A DNA stretch of 47,319 nt, from contig FLMG01003874.1 of assembly GCA_900088475.1 (NCBI GenBank), positions 54,648-101,966 on the forward strand, written 5' to 3'. This DNA is from Hyphochytrium catenoides. Taxonomy: Eukaryota; Sar; Hyphochytriomycetes; Hyphochytriales; Hyphochytriaceae. Of this stretch, positions 32,910-43,206 are shown piece by piece. Under the pieces are notes generated by a model. That model searched no databases. It was given only the letters and a program-made list of their open reading frames with translations, and was not told where the DNA came from. Numbering within the stretch: position 1 is the stretch's first letter; each line of letters opens with the position of its first letter. The position numbers were made by a program, and so were the translations under genes.

Positions 32910-35785
32910 ATGACGACCGAGGTGGTATTCAGAGTCAGATCTTCTCAAGCTGGTGAGTTGGGCCAGCGACACCTACAGAAGGAGGTGCTAACTCTACTAA
33001 AAAAACTCTCTTCAACCAGGCCCCGCCACTTCACTCTATGTGACAGGAAGCTGCAAGGTAGTGTTGCAATAGCGTGGGCGCAGTCTGAGAGTGATGTGAT
33101 TGCCTCACATCGGACTCCCTTGCTTGTTAGGCACTTGGAGAGTATTGCCTCCAGAATGCGATTAAACTAGAGAGGGGACCAGCGGAGGCAGAATGGACCA
33201 CGCGGGTAAAAATCCCGAGATCCCACTTGCCGTGCACCTATCGGTAGGACCTACGTTGGTGCAAATAGTATAGTGGAACCTCATGATCGAGTCATCTTGT
33301 TCCAGATACTTCCTCAGAAGGCTGGAGCGTCCTCACGAGCCTCATTCAAGCTACGGAGACTGGGAGATCCAGTGGGAAGCTAATGCAAACTCGCGTTGCA
33401 TTACCGCCACTTCCCCAGGCTTAGGTCAAGTACGGAAATATTATTAGGCTTCTCCCTTCCACCGCCAGCGGCGAAATGGTTAACATTCTTTTACTGTCCT
33501 CTACCCAGGATACCGTTCAGGAAGATGGCTGGTTCGGTGACGCTAACTGTGGGGAGAAAAGGATTGAGGACAGGTGTGGCACGTACTGGCAGTCGTCATT
33601 ACACTCCAGCCTTAGTTTTGCTCTAGATGGCTTATCCAGGACATGCACCTCCGGCTCTTTCTGGGTGGAAAAGGGTCGAGGTCAGATAGACGCAGATTGC
33701 CTCCTCTCACATTGTACACGGTGGACAAGGTGAGCTAGCATGTTCCACCCTCTGGAGAAAGTTGGCACTGAGTCTGTTGTGTGAAGGATCAAGTCCGACA
33801 CCTAACGATCGAGTGCCATCGTCGAATGAACGACTGGCAGGATCAGGCACCACTATGTCAGAGGGTATGAACTCCTGAATAGTGCATGCAAACGAGTTTT
33901 CTGACCGCCAATTTAAGGTTACCGTAACAGAGCCATTGTCGTCGTACAAGGACATCATTTCGTTCTTGGGCAGTAGGCCAGATGAGTTCAACATCCTCAT
34001 TACTCTGTATGCTGCCACCACGTCGGGGAGTAGCGTTCATCAAGAAGAACCGATTGGAGAGGGCATCGTCCCGGCTGAGAGATTCCTTTCACATCGAGGA
34101 TTTGTCACAGTACCAATCCTCTCACTTTCCACCACCAATACCAAAGGGAGATTCTTCCCAGTTTCAAAAGTCATTGGGGAGTTCACCGCTGAGTTTCAGG
34201 CTGTCATGCCTCTGAAGTTACCGGCCTCTCTGCACAGAGTCAGGGATGACTCGCTATCAAAAAACTGGCGATCAACGTAGGTGCCATTCTTCTATGCGAA
34301 CACTGCCTTAAACTCACTCCTATTCAAGGAGGCTTATGGACATCGGTCATCGGGGCTTGGGCTCCACCATAAAGCTGCACTCCTCTAGTCCAATGCTGAG
34401 TGAAAACACTGTTGAGTCGCTCAATGCTGCAGCAGCTCACGGGGTCGAATTTGTGGAGTTCGATGTGCAGCTTCTTGCGGATGGTAATTCCCTGTCGAAA
34501 AGGCTAACCACTTCATGAGCACAGCGTAACACATGGTGGTAAACAATCCTGCAGGAACCCCCGTGGTCTACCATGACTACATTGCCAAGTACTGTCCGCA
34601 GCTGCATGGCGACGTACAGCTTGAGGTTCCTCTGGCCAGTCTCACTTTGCAGCAATTCAAGCAGCTTGGGAGGAACCACAGGCCCGCCGGTCTTCCGCGG
34701 TCAGTCAATCCTACTTCAAAGGGGTGGTTTATATGCTAACACTTTTGTTAGATTGACAAGAAGGGCGTCCATGTCGGATGCGATATCAAAGAAGATAGTT
34801 GAGGACCAGAAACTTGTAAGGACTCTAGTCCAGGACGAAGGTGTTCCCCCGGACTATCATCTGGTGCCCTATACTTGTCATTCCACCTTCTCAACATTAG
34901 AAGAGGTACTTAGCCGATATATTCTCCTCAACAGCCCCACATTGTCTTAAGCCTCTGAAATGCTCACAGGTGTGCCGCCTTGTCTCCAACAATGTTGGCT
35001 TCCTAGTGGAAGTGAAATATCCTTCTGATTTGGCAAAGGAGAAGATGCGAATCAACTTTCCTGAAAGAAACTACGTCTGTGACCGAATACTGGAAGTGCT
35101 AGCGAAATGGGCCGGTAGGACGCTGATGCACTGCATGTTCGCTCGTCTGGAGCGACGTAGAAATCCTTGACTTACGGGCTTCACCTTATAGGCCAACGTC
35201 GAATTGCCCTTCAGTCATTTGACCCAGAGGTTTGCGTTATGCTAAACCTGAAACAGCCTCTTTGTAAGTGCCCACCCGTAAGCCCATGCCACATAAGTCA
35301 CTCACTTTTTCGGTTTGACAGTTCATGTGCTATTTCTTTCTGATGCGAAGAGCGCTGAGATGCCAGCTGATTTTGAGGATGACGACCTCGATGTCTTTGA
35401 TTCTCGGTGTACTCGGATCGACCGCTCGATTGATTTTGCATGCTCGGAAAAGTTTGCGGGCATCGTGATGGATGCGGTAGGACTCTTCTTTCAGTGGCGT
35501 AGCACATCTGCTCCAGCTAAGCATACCTAACTACCCTAACAGGCTGCACCCCTAAGCACCCCTGAAATAGCCGCTGACGCAAAGAAGAAAGGCCTTCTGA
35601 TATTTACTTATGGCAAAGATAATGCTGATGTTGTACAGATCAAGAAGGAGAAGGCCATCGGCGTTGACGCTGTGATAGGTACGCACTTTCGCTGCGGAGC
35701 TAATAAGATCAAACTGACGTACGATACAACGATCACAGGGGATTTTGTCTATCGGCACAAAAACAATCGAGATGCCTGCAGCTGA
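32910..35785 (+). CDS. Glycerophosphocholine phosphodiesterase with N-terminal CBM20, GPCPD1/GDE5-like (16 exons)
   Basis: Hydrolyses glycerophosphocholine to choline and glycerol-3-phosphate. Sixteen exons from 32910-32952 to 35739-35785 join in frame to about 643 residues; all introns are 50-80 nt. The first four exons encode a starch-binding CBM20 fold: VVFRVRSSQAGPATSLYVTG, CKALGEY, TYRYFLRRLE and YGDWEIQWEANANSRCI. A linker equivalent to that of animal GPCPD1 follows (WLIQDMHLRLFL). The GDPD barrel starts at about 34329 with MDIGHRGLGST, then SENTVESLNAAAAHGVEFVEFDVQL (His and Glu/Asp catalytic and metal residues) and TPVVYHDYIAKYC. It continues with GFLVEVKYP (metal Glu), RRIALQSFDPEVC, FHVLFLSDAKS and KKGLLIFTYGKDN. 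Domain order is that of GPCPD1, not of short bacterial GlpQ proteins. No signal peptide: a cytosolic enzyme. A head-to-head neighbour makes its substrate. Confidence 0.93.
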
Positions 35786-36315
35786 GTATTGGTGCGCTTC
35801 CTCCTGTACGTTGGCACTATAGCACAGGCTCGGTGCCCAATACCGTCAGATGTACAATAAGTAGTTATAGTTATGGACCCTTGCGGTGGTCCTCTAACTT
35901 CCCTAGGGTGATAACCTAATGCTGCAATAACGTGAAGAAGCTGACTTGCACCGTTTGCCCTCCTTTCCTGAGCTCATCCCTCTGAAGCCTTACACTAACA
36001 CCTGAGTCTTAGAATGGCGCCAGTCGACTGTTGCCGGCCGGCCTGGATAAGCTTTAACCTATTGGCATTGTTATTGCTACGGGCATAATGGGCTCTGTCG
36101 CCAGGCCAATGGAGGAGTGCCGCTACTTCGGAGAAACAGGAAGAGAGGAGGTAACATGAGAGGGTCACCTCTGCGTTCCACCTCCCTTAACAGCGGAAGT
36201 CGGCATGCAAGCTAACAGGAGGGTCTAATACTGTCGGGTGGATCGATTACATTTCTCCCTAAATACACCTCCTTGATGCTTGCTTGGTTCACTTCTTAAG
36301 ACAGGGTATGGAGTT
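35786..36315. other. Intergenic, convergent 3' ends
   Basis: About 530 bases between the stop codons of two convergent genes. No gene, RNA or repeat recognised. Confidence 0.5.
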
Positions 36316-37207
36316 TCAGTCGTTTCTGGAACGCTTTGGTTTTCCTCCATAATCACCATTGGAGGCTTGGGCTTGGGTGTGGTCGCTAGGTCCACTTTTC
36401 TTGTTAGACGTTCCCTTCCCGGCTGCTCCCTGGACGGAGAGAAGCTTCTTTCTTGTCTTTTCCGCTTCCTCCAGCGTCGCTCTTATCTGTTTCTCTAAGT
36501 ACAAAATTTTCTGCTGCTGAAGCATCAAGAGCTTCTCTGGAAAGAACCACCGAACTTTAGATAATGCGGGCCATTTTGTTATGCGGTTCGTGTCAATGCT
36601 CACCTTTTCGTGAGAGCGAGTTCAGCATGCATCCTGCATAGCCTGTTCTTGATAAACTCTGCTTGGTCGACAAGCTCGGCGGCTGAAACGCAAAGGAGTT
36701 ATTTTTGCGAGGTTTGGTCAAGCTTGGCTGGTCAGGTCCAATGGAGTTGGCGGAGTAGAAGATAGAGCTTGATTGTCCATGATGCAATGTCATATGCTGC
36801 AACAGCTTTTCCCAAGCCGTCTTGTAGTCAATGAGCTTCGCAGTCATTAAGGTGAGGTCCACATCCGAGGGATATACAAGAACTTGCTGACATGTCGTAG
36901 ACCGCCAATCATTATCAATCTCAGCCACGATGTCTTCCAGTGTACATGTCTCATTCGCGGATAAGTGCCCGTCTCGAATCTGCTTTAATTCTCCCAACCT
37001 GTGTGTCTGATCTCTATGAAACGCAGCCTGGGACGCAGCCTGAGTAACTCCCGGATTTTGGGTGTCTAGGAGAATAGTAAATGGATGGACTCCCGACTAA
37101 GTGCTCACCTGTTGCTCCAACAGCTTTCTCTTGATATTTGGGTGGAGAGCTGAAGTGATCTTCGTAATCTCGAGACTTAGTCTCATTTCTTCAGCCGTTC
37201 GCTTCAT
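36316..37207 (-). CDS. Unidentified coiled-coil protein (3 exons)
   Basis: Exons on the minus strand are 37109-37207, 36604-37039 and 36316-36554, joining to about 257 residues. I do not recognise the family. ATG 37205-37207 gives MKRTAEEMRLSLEITKI. The N-terminal 70 residues are helical and charged. The segment LEDIVAEIDNDWRSTTCQQV starts a hydrophobic helical central region. A Ser-rich linker leads to VRWFFPEKLLMLQQQKILYL, then a short coiled coil (EKQIRATLEEAEKTRKKLLS), and the protein ends in a Lys/Ser/Gly-rich basic tail that could be a nuclear signal. The organisation would fit a small subunit of a nuclear or scaffold complex, but that is a guess. Intron sizes are 69 and 49 nt. Confidence 0.6.
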
Positions 37208-38311
37208 GTTTGGGAAACTCTATTCATTACTGGTTGCAGCCAGATGGCAGACCTGAATGGGTCGCAAACGTAGGAGATCTATGTACAAGGTGATCCGTCA
37301 GCGCAGCTGTAAGTATTCGTATAGATCTGACAATCCCGGATATTTCGCTTAACAGGAGCTCCTCACGGATCTCAGCAATGCCATTTGCCTGCCTACGCGA
37401 TACAGTGGCAACCCTTACATAGAGGTGCGTCGCAAGCAAGGCGGAGGAACACGAGCTTTGGCACAGCCAACAGTCGTGATGATTTATTGATGACAGCACG
37501 AGGAAGCTCTCCACCCCAGGTGCCGCGCCGCGTCTTCGTCTGCTCAATAACATCGCTGAGCTTCTCTTTGTTCTTCAACTCAATCGGTAACCAAGCCAGG
37601 TTTGGAACTGGTTATCAAGATGACACTTCTTATTTTGTTTCAGGTCAAATCCTGCATTTAGTTTCGTACGATCTTCAGAAGGATCGATAGCTGGGTGGAC
37701 TTACTAACAGCCAATGGCTTCCCAAAATTACAACATTCTGGAGTCAGTTTTAATATCGTAGGTTACTTTAGGGCACTGTGTGTGGTTTTCTGTGCTCATT
37801 CTGTTCCGCTTTGTATGCTCTGTTCTTGAGGGACTGGGGCCTGGGCTGGCGTGGCTGGCCATCTGCAGATTGAAGACACGAGGATCTGGACTGTCCTGTT
37901 ACTTGCTTGTTCTGGCAGTGCGTTCTGGAGCTCCACAGTGCCGCGCCGCAGCTGCATAGACGTTCGGTCATCTCCAGAGAGACTCGAGGTGGGAGACGAA
38001 GAGAGCGTTGGAGGGTGAAGGGAATAGAGCAGGGTAAGTCCAATGAATCTCGGATCGTCTTCCACAAGTGAAGACCTTATTGGCGGATGAATCTGATTCT
38101 GCTCTCACAGTTGAGGTTGGAGTTTATCTTCCGTAGAAAGAAAGGTAGACAGTTTGACTTTCATTCTGTCACAACACCGACTGCCATTCTTATTTGTGTT
38201 CCAATAGTGGTACAGACTGACCCCTAAGAGAGAGCCAGCCCTTCCAAGGTAGCGCTAATCGCTTGTGCAACACTGTGGCCAGAGCTGACGCTCGTCTTTT
38301 CTAGCGTAGCC
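37208..38311. other. Intergenic, with a possible small plus-strand gene
   Basis: About 1.1 kb upstream of both the coiled-coil gene and the KH gene. Between 37225 and 37704 the plus strand shows peptide-like fragments (ELLTDLSNAICLPTRYSG; RLLNNIAELLFVLQLN) next to good donor and acceptor sites, but phases do not join without a stop. I leave it as uncertain. Confidence 0.3.
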
Positions 38312-40808
38312 ATGAGTGAAATCGCCGATGCCGCCGAGAGGGCGAGAGCGATCGCCGCTCGCCTTACTGCCACACTGATGGGGGGAGGAGGAGGAGGCGG
38401 AGCACCTGCTCCAGTAGGTGCAGATTCAGGTGATAGATAGTTTAGCTTAGCCCTCACATAAGTGACGATGTGATGACTGACATGGTTTCTCTTAGGGGAC
38501 GCTTTGGGCAAGAGGAAGAACAGATGGACTGAGGTCTGCCTAGGAATATAGTTATCATCACTTGCTTGATACGAACTTGGAATTCTTAACCAACAGGAAT
38601 CTGACAGCTCGAGCCAGTGGGGATGGAGCAAAGGTACGCCTCTTCCTGCCAAATTTGAAGATTCTCAAGCTAATAACAATGCTTAGGAGATGGAGACTCT
38701 AAGAAACGGAAGATTGAGAAGAAGATCTACATCCCTCAGGATAACCCAGATATCAATTTCATGGGCCTCTTGCTAGGACCCAGAGGATCCAATCAGAAGC
38801 GGATGGAGGAAGCTTCTGGGGCACGCATCTTTATTCGGGGCCGTGGTTCGTCTAAGGTGAGCTGTTTCCAGCCGGTTGACAATTCAAAGTAGTAACCAAG
38901 GCCTCGTCTTGGCCAGGATCCTCTACCTGCCAATTCACCCGATGCAGATGAGGATCTCCATGTATTCATCACTGGCGAGACGGAAGAATCAGTAAGTACA
39001 TGCCGTTTGGAATTAATCTTTGCCTGACCAACTGCGTGAAAGGTTGGTGAAGCCGCAAAAATGGTAGAAGAGATCCTGTTTAACCCTCAGCAAGCTATGG
39101 CACTGAAGCGGGCTCAGCTGCGAAAGTAAGTTCTGCACTTTTTCTCAGCTCCAAGGTTACCCATCAGCTTGACGGAATCGTCGTTTAGCTTGGCGGAGAT
39201 GAATGGGACACTAAGGGGTGATGAGGGCACGGGTGGCTCTGGTCATTACGGACCTGGTAAGGATCATAAGCTTTGATGCATTTATATTTATAATCATTGG
39301 CCCTACAAGGAGGCGGAAACTCCTTGTTAGGTGATGGCGAGAACAAGGTAGAACTCAAAGTACGGCAGGAGAATGTTGGCCTCATCATTGGCAAAGGTGG
39401 TGAAACAATTCGAGACATCCAGATGAGATCAGGGGCTCATATCCAGGTACGGTAGCTCAGTCGTCACTCCCCCGCCCACAGTCTGACGGTCCATTCAGGT
39501 CGTCAAAGAGACTGAGGTCAATTCCAGGGATTCGGACCGCTCCGTGTACATTAGCGGTGCGCCTGACGCGGTCGAAAGAGCAAAGAAGCTTATCAACCAG
39601 GTTCTAGGAGACCGCGGCCGGGGCACTTCGGGTGCAAAGGTTATCACAGTTGGGGTGCCCAACGAGAGAGTTGGGCTCATAATCGGCAAAGCTGGCACCA
39701 CAATTAAGGGCATTCAGCAACGGACAGGGACGAATATTAATGTACCGGATAGTGCAGACCAAAACAACCCTGCTCAAAGGTGTGTAAGGCTATGCTGAGT
39801 GGAAGAATTTGAGCTGACCCGCTGTGACACAGGACTGTGGAGATATCGGGGAGTGAAGAGGGTTGCGCTGCTGCAAAGGCAGAGATCGAGGGCCTGCTGT
39901 CTGGAGGGAACCCTGCTGTTCCAGCTGGGGCAATAGAGTACATGGTGGTTCCTAACGAGCGGGTGGGTGTCGTCATTGGCAAAAGAGGAGAAACGATAAA
40001 GGGCATCCAAGCTAGGACTGGATGCAAGATCAATGTACCTAACTTCCCTGATGCAAACTCAAATCCGCCCGTGAGGTATGGTTACTAGAGCGTGGTATAT
40101 ACTTCGTTTGCGCCTAACACTCTCTGGTGCTATGCCAGGACCATCACCATTATTGGTGGCGATCCTAACCTTGCCAAGTATGAAATCCAGTCACTCCTGT
40201 CAGGCCAGGTGAGACAATCGCCTCCATCGGCTCAGCGTCTGCGATATCATTGACTCTTCACTTCCTGCCCCCTCAGTCATACGGGTTTGGACAACCACCG
40301 CCCCAGCAGCAGCAGCAAGGGTACGTTAACTCTACGTAATGAAAGATACGTGTTGGCAATTCTAACCCCATTAACTGTGGTCCAGATACTATGATCAGTA
40401 CAGTAACTACCAGGTACTAAGGTTCTTCCTATCATTGATCGGTTCTCCTATTGACGTTGGACTCCTTTTGTTTCTTCATCACTGAAGTTCCCCCAGTATG
40501 GACAAGGCGGATTTCCGCAGCAGTACCCAGCAGCTGGCTATGATCAGGGCTACAACCAACCATCAGCTACCTCACAACCTGCTACTCAGCCAACGCCTGA
40601 CCAGCAAGCACCTGGAACAACTGACGATAGCGCTGCCCCTGGTACCACGAACGCACCCGCTGCGGGGGATCCCAACGACCCACACGCCTTTTGGTTCGGA
40701 TTTGATGCATATGCTGGTTATTATGGCCGCGAAGCTGCGGTACAAGCCTGGGGAAGTGAGCCGCCCCCAGAGGCCCTAAAGGCAGCCGCAACACCCCGAC
40801 AGGTGTGA
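38312..40808 (+). CDS. SF1/branchpoint-binding-protein-like KH-QUA2 protein with three extra KH domains (14 exons)
   Basis: RNA-binding protein whose first module is of the SF1/BBP type, which recognises the intron branch point. Exons 38312-38429 to 40488-40808 join in frame to about 570 residues. A Gly-rich start leads to [11 protein letters not shown], resembling the basic SF1 segment. The first KH runs through [18 protein letters not shown], with a QUA2 helix ending [12 protein letters not shown], the SF1 signature. Three KH domains of FUBP/PCBP type follow, with GxxG loops [13 protein letters not shown] (about residue 215), [15 protein letters not shown] (about 300) and [15 protein letters not shown] (about 385). 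The C-terminus is rich in Gln, Tyr, Pro and Gly and ends at 40806-40808. No CCHC zinc knuckle is visible, unlike human SF1. Confidence 0.87.
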
Positions 40809-40989
40809 TGGAGCGACGAAATACTCCGCGCAAGAGGAGGCTTTGAGGTACCGGCGGCTCCTATCACGTTGTACGTTGCGTTACCTTGAATCGACGCGCT
40901 CTATGTAACTTCAGACCTGCAGCGAGCAGACAAGGTCCTGGGCATCTACGGGGCTTTACCTCTGCCTCGCCTCACTATGAGAGGGACTC
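40809..40989. other. Short convergent spacer
   Basis: 181 bases between convergent stop codons of the KH gene and cornichon; it must contain both 3' UTRs, possibly overlapping. Confidence 0.5.
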
Positions 40990-41448
40990 TCACAATGGGA
41001 GTAGGGCTTTAGCAGCGTTGATTATGTTATCTGGGTCCGAGAAGAGCATTAGCGTCAGCTCAGTGACCAGGCTGTACAGACTGAAGAACATCAGGATTGA
41101 ATAAAGTCCGCCTTCTACAAGGATCTCCCTCTTCTTTCGCCTGAGGACACCGTACTTCAGAATCGTCGTAGGGTCAACAAGGTGCTCCTTCTGGCGATAT
41201 CGGATGAAGTTTAAAGCCACAAGTGGTAGTTGAGTCAGTAGCATGAGGTACTTCCCCGCTACAATCAGAAGGGATGACATCAGGAAGTGTAGGATATATG
41301 CGGGGAAGACCCATGGGTTGTAAGCTTCCGCGACGTCGGCCGGGTTCAGATAATCGCGCTCCAAGTCCCATAAACAGGTAAAAAGATGACCACTTAGGAA
41401 GCACAAAGCAGAGCTCGCAAGAAGCTCCACCACCCAGAGGAGCCACAT
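40990..41448 (-). CDS. Cornichon family ER cargo receptor (Erv14/CNIH)
   Basis: Single-exon protein of 152 residues from ATG 41446-41448 to 40990, the usual size of the family. Cornichon proteins are COPII cargo receptors that export membrane proteins from the ER. Evident family marks are a first hydrophobic helix, the loop DLERDYLNPADVAEAYNPWV (DxxxDYxNPxDxCxxxN in other members) and a second helix YILHFLMSSLLIVAGKYLML. The P-L/V-x-x-N-F-x-x-Y-R segment and the closing D-P-T-x-I-L-K/R block (VDPTTILKYGVLRRKKREIL) follow. The C-terminal part is again hydrophobic. No introns, unlike most neighbours. Confidence 0.95.
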   Translation of the reverse strand: MWLLWVVELLASSALCFLSGHLFTCLWDLERDYLNPADVAEAYNPWVFPAYILHFLMSSLLIVAGKYLMLLTQLPLVALNFIRYRQKEHLVDPTTILKYGVLRRKKREILVEGGLYSILMFFSLYSLVTELTLMLFSDPDNIINAAKALLPL

Positions 41449-43206
41449 GGCGCAAAGTCGACCTGGATAAGTGAAAGCCGACCCGCTAGGTCTAAATGGC
41501 TATCCCTTTAACTCCTTCTTCCGGGGATGAGTTCCTCCTCTTCCTGTCTCCTTAATTCACAGCGCCAACCTCCTATCGTCGAGCGTCAAACCCAATATTA
41601 GTCGTCGTTTGTTGTCTACCCATAAGATCCGGTCTCAGCGTCCAAAGGGCTTTTCTCCAGAGCGGAACTCCTTCTCCCTGCGCAAATAGCTCGTCTACCA
41701 CAGATAACCCAGTTGCATCCACAGGGTGCGACCGCACCGTCGCAATTCACAGAAAAGAGCCCTCTCGGAGGTACAAGGATCAGCGGCAGCACCAGGAAGG
41801 CGAGAGGCGAGTGACCTGCGAGTGAGCAGATGAAGAAAAGACCGTGGCGGAAGTTGACTAGCCGGTAGGCGGGCAGTGGCAGTGACACGGTGATACATGA
41901 CGGTTCGAAGTCGGTATTACTAAACTTCAGCCTAGAGTCCTAGGGCTGAGAATCGGTGTACATCATGGGCTATTATTACTGTAGCTTGGTGCCCTAAAGA
42001 TACACTCCTCACACTCTCGCCTAGGTCCTAACAATAATATAATTGTCCTGGGTCCTGGGTCCTCATGGGTCCTCGGCAGCGCGCACATACAAGGACCTTC
42101 ATTCAGATGCTGGCTGGTCCAGGACTTGTCCCTTGCTTGCGTTTGATGACAGACAGCAGCCACCCTTGTAAAAGGAAAGGCACCAAAGAGCCGGAGGATA
42201 AATGCGACCTTGAGGAGCTGCCTTCCGCATGTTGTTGAAAAGAGGGACCCGATCAGTTTGCGCTCCTCCGAGTCTCCATGAGCAGAATCGATATGAGTGG
42301 CCTGCATTATTGCACAACTCTCTCAGCCAGGTACTTCCAGTTCAGCGTCGAAGGAGCTTGGAGCCTTACGAGCATCGCTCACCCATCTAGGAGTGCCGAC
42401 ATTGATGGGAGGACGTCCGAGGTGGCTTATGGTTTCCTGCCTGTCTAATGGGACGGATGGTTGAAGCGATTTGTCGCCTCTGCTCGTTGGGATATACACC
42501 TTGTCCTGTGACCCACGACACTGTATTGTGGTTTGCGAATGTGCTCAACGAGACCAGGTGCTCAACAGCTAGACTTCATGTAGAGTCGGTCACGTGCTCA
42601 ATAGAAGTAGTAACTCTCTCTTTGAAGGACTATGTGCTGAACAGCTAGTCTTCATGAAAAGTCGGTCGCCTTCAACGAGAATAGTAAGCTCTGCCTTGAA
42701 GGCTTCAGCCTCACGTCAGAACAGAACAGAATGCAGAATTCAGGCTTAAAGTCTGCATCTATCTTACGTGTGACTTTTAACAACCAAATGTCTCCCTTCC
42801 TCTAAATGTTTGGGGACTCTGCGCCGCAATAGTATCCCTACTTTCTTGCTGACTTTTGATCGTTTACCAATGTTACATATCTCTGCCTCTTCGTCGGGGT
42901 GGAAGAAAGCAAGGTGCTACACAGCTGCTGCTTACAAAAAAATCGAAGAGACATGATCTGTCTTGCAAGCGTTCTCATCATGGGCGTTTGATGGCTACGC
43001 TTTGATGCCTTCCTTTTCAAGGTCAAAGGTCAAATCTTGCTCTACGGTCAGCGCCAGCGCCAGAAAGTGGGTCGCGAGCTTCCAGGACAGCGAGGTTGGA
43101 GTAGCACACTATTGGTATTATTACAACGAACGGTTATTCACATAGCTTGCCTTTTAGAAAAAGAATCCATCAGCGTAGTAGTGTATGGCAAAGCTTGCTG
43201 CAGAGC
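41449..43206. other. Intergenic with a degenerate tandem repeat
   Basis: About 1.76 kb upstream of cornichon and downstream of the lipoxygenase. No gene recognised. Contains a small gtcctgg-type repeat near 42046-42077 and a degenerate 76-bp tandem duplication near 42558-42708. Confidence 0.4.
42558..42708. repeat. Degenerate tandem duplication, 2 x about 76 bp
   Basis: Copy 1 begins gtgctcaacagctagacttc at 42558 and copy 2 begins gtgctgaacagctagtcttc at 42634. Both continue through agtcggtc and end with a tttgaagg/cttgaagg block. Divergence is about a quarter of positions, so the event is old. A partial further copy (gtgctcaacgagacc) lies at 42541. Confidence 0.75.

Noticed and set aside
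32868-33170. 100-codon plus ORF beginning near 32868
   Set aside because: It overlaps the first exons of the GPCPD-like gene in another frame; the CBM20 match across introns is decisive for the other reading.
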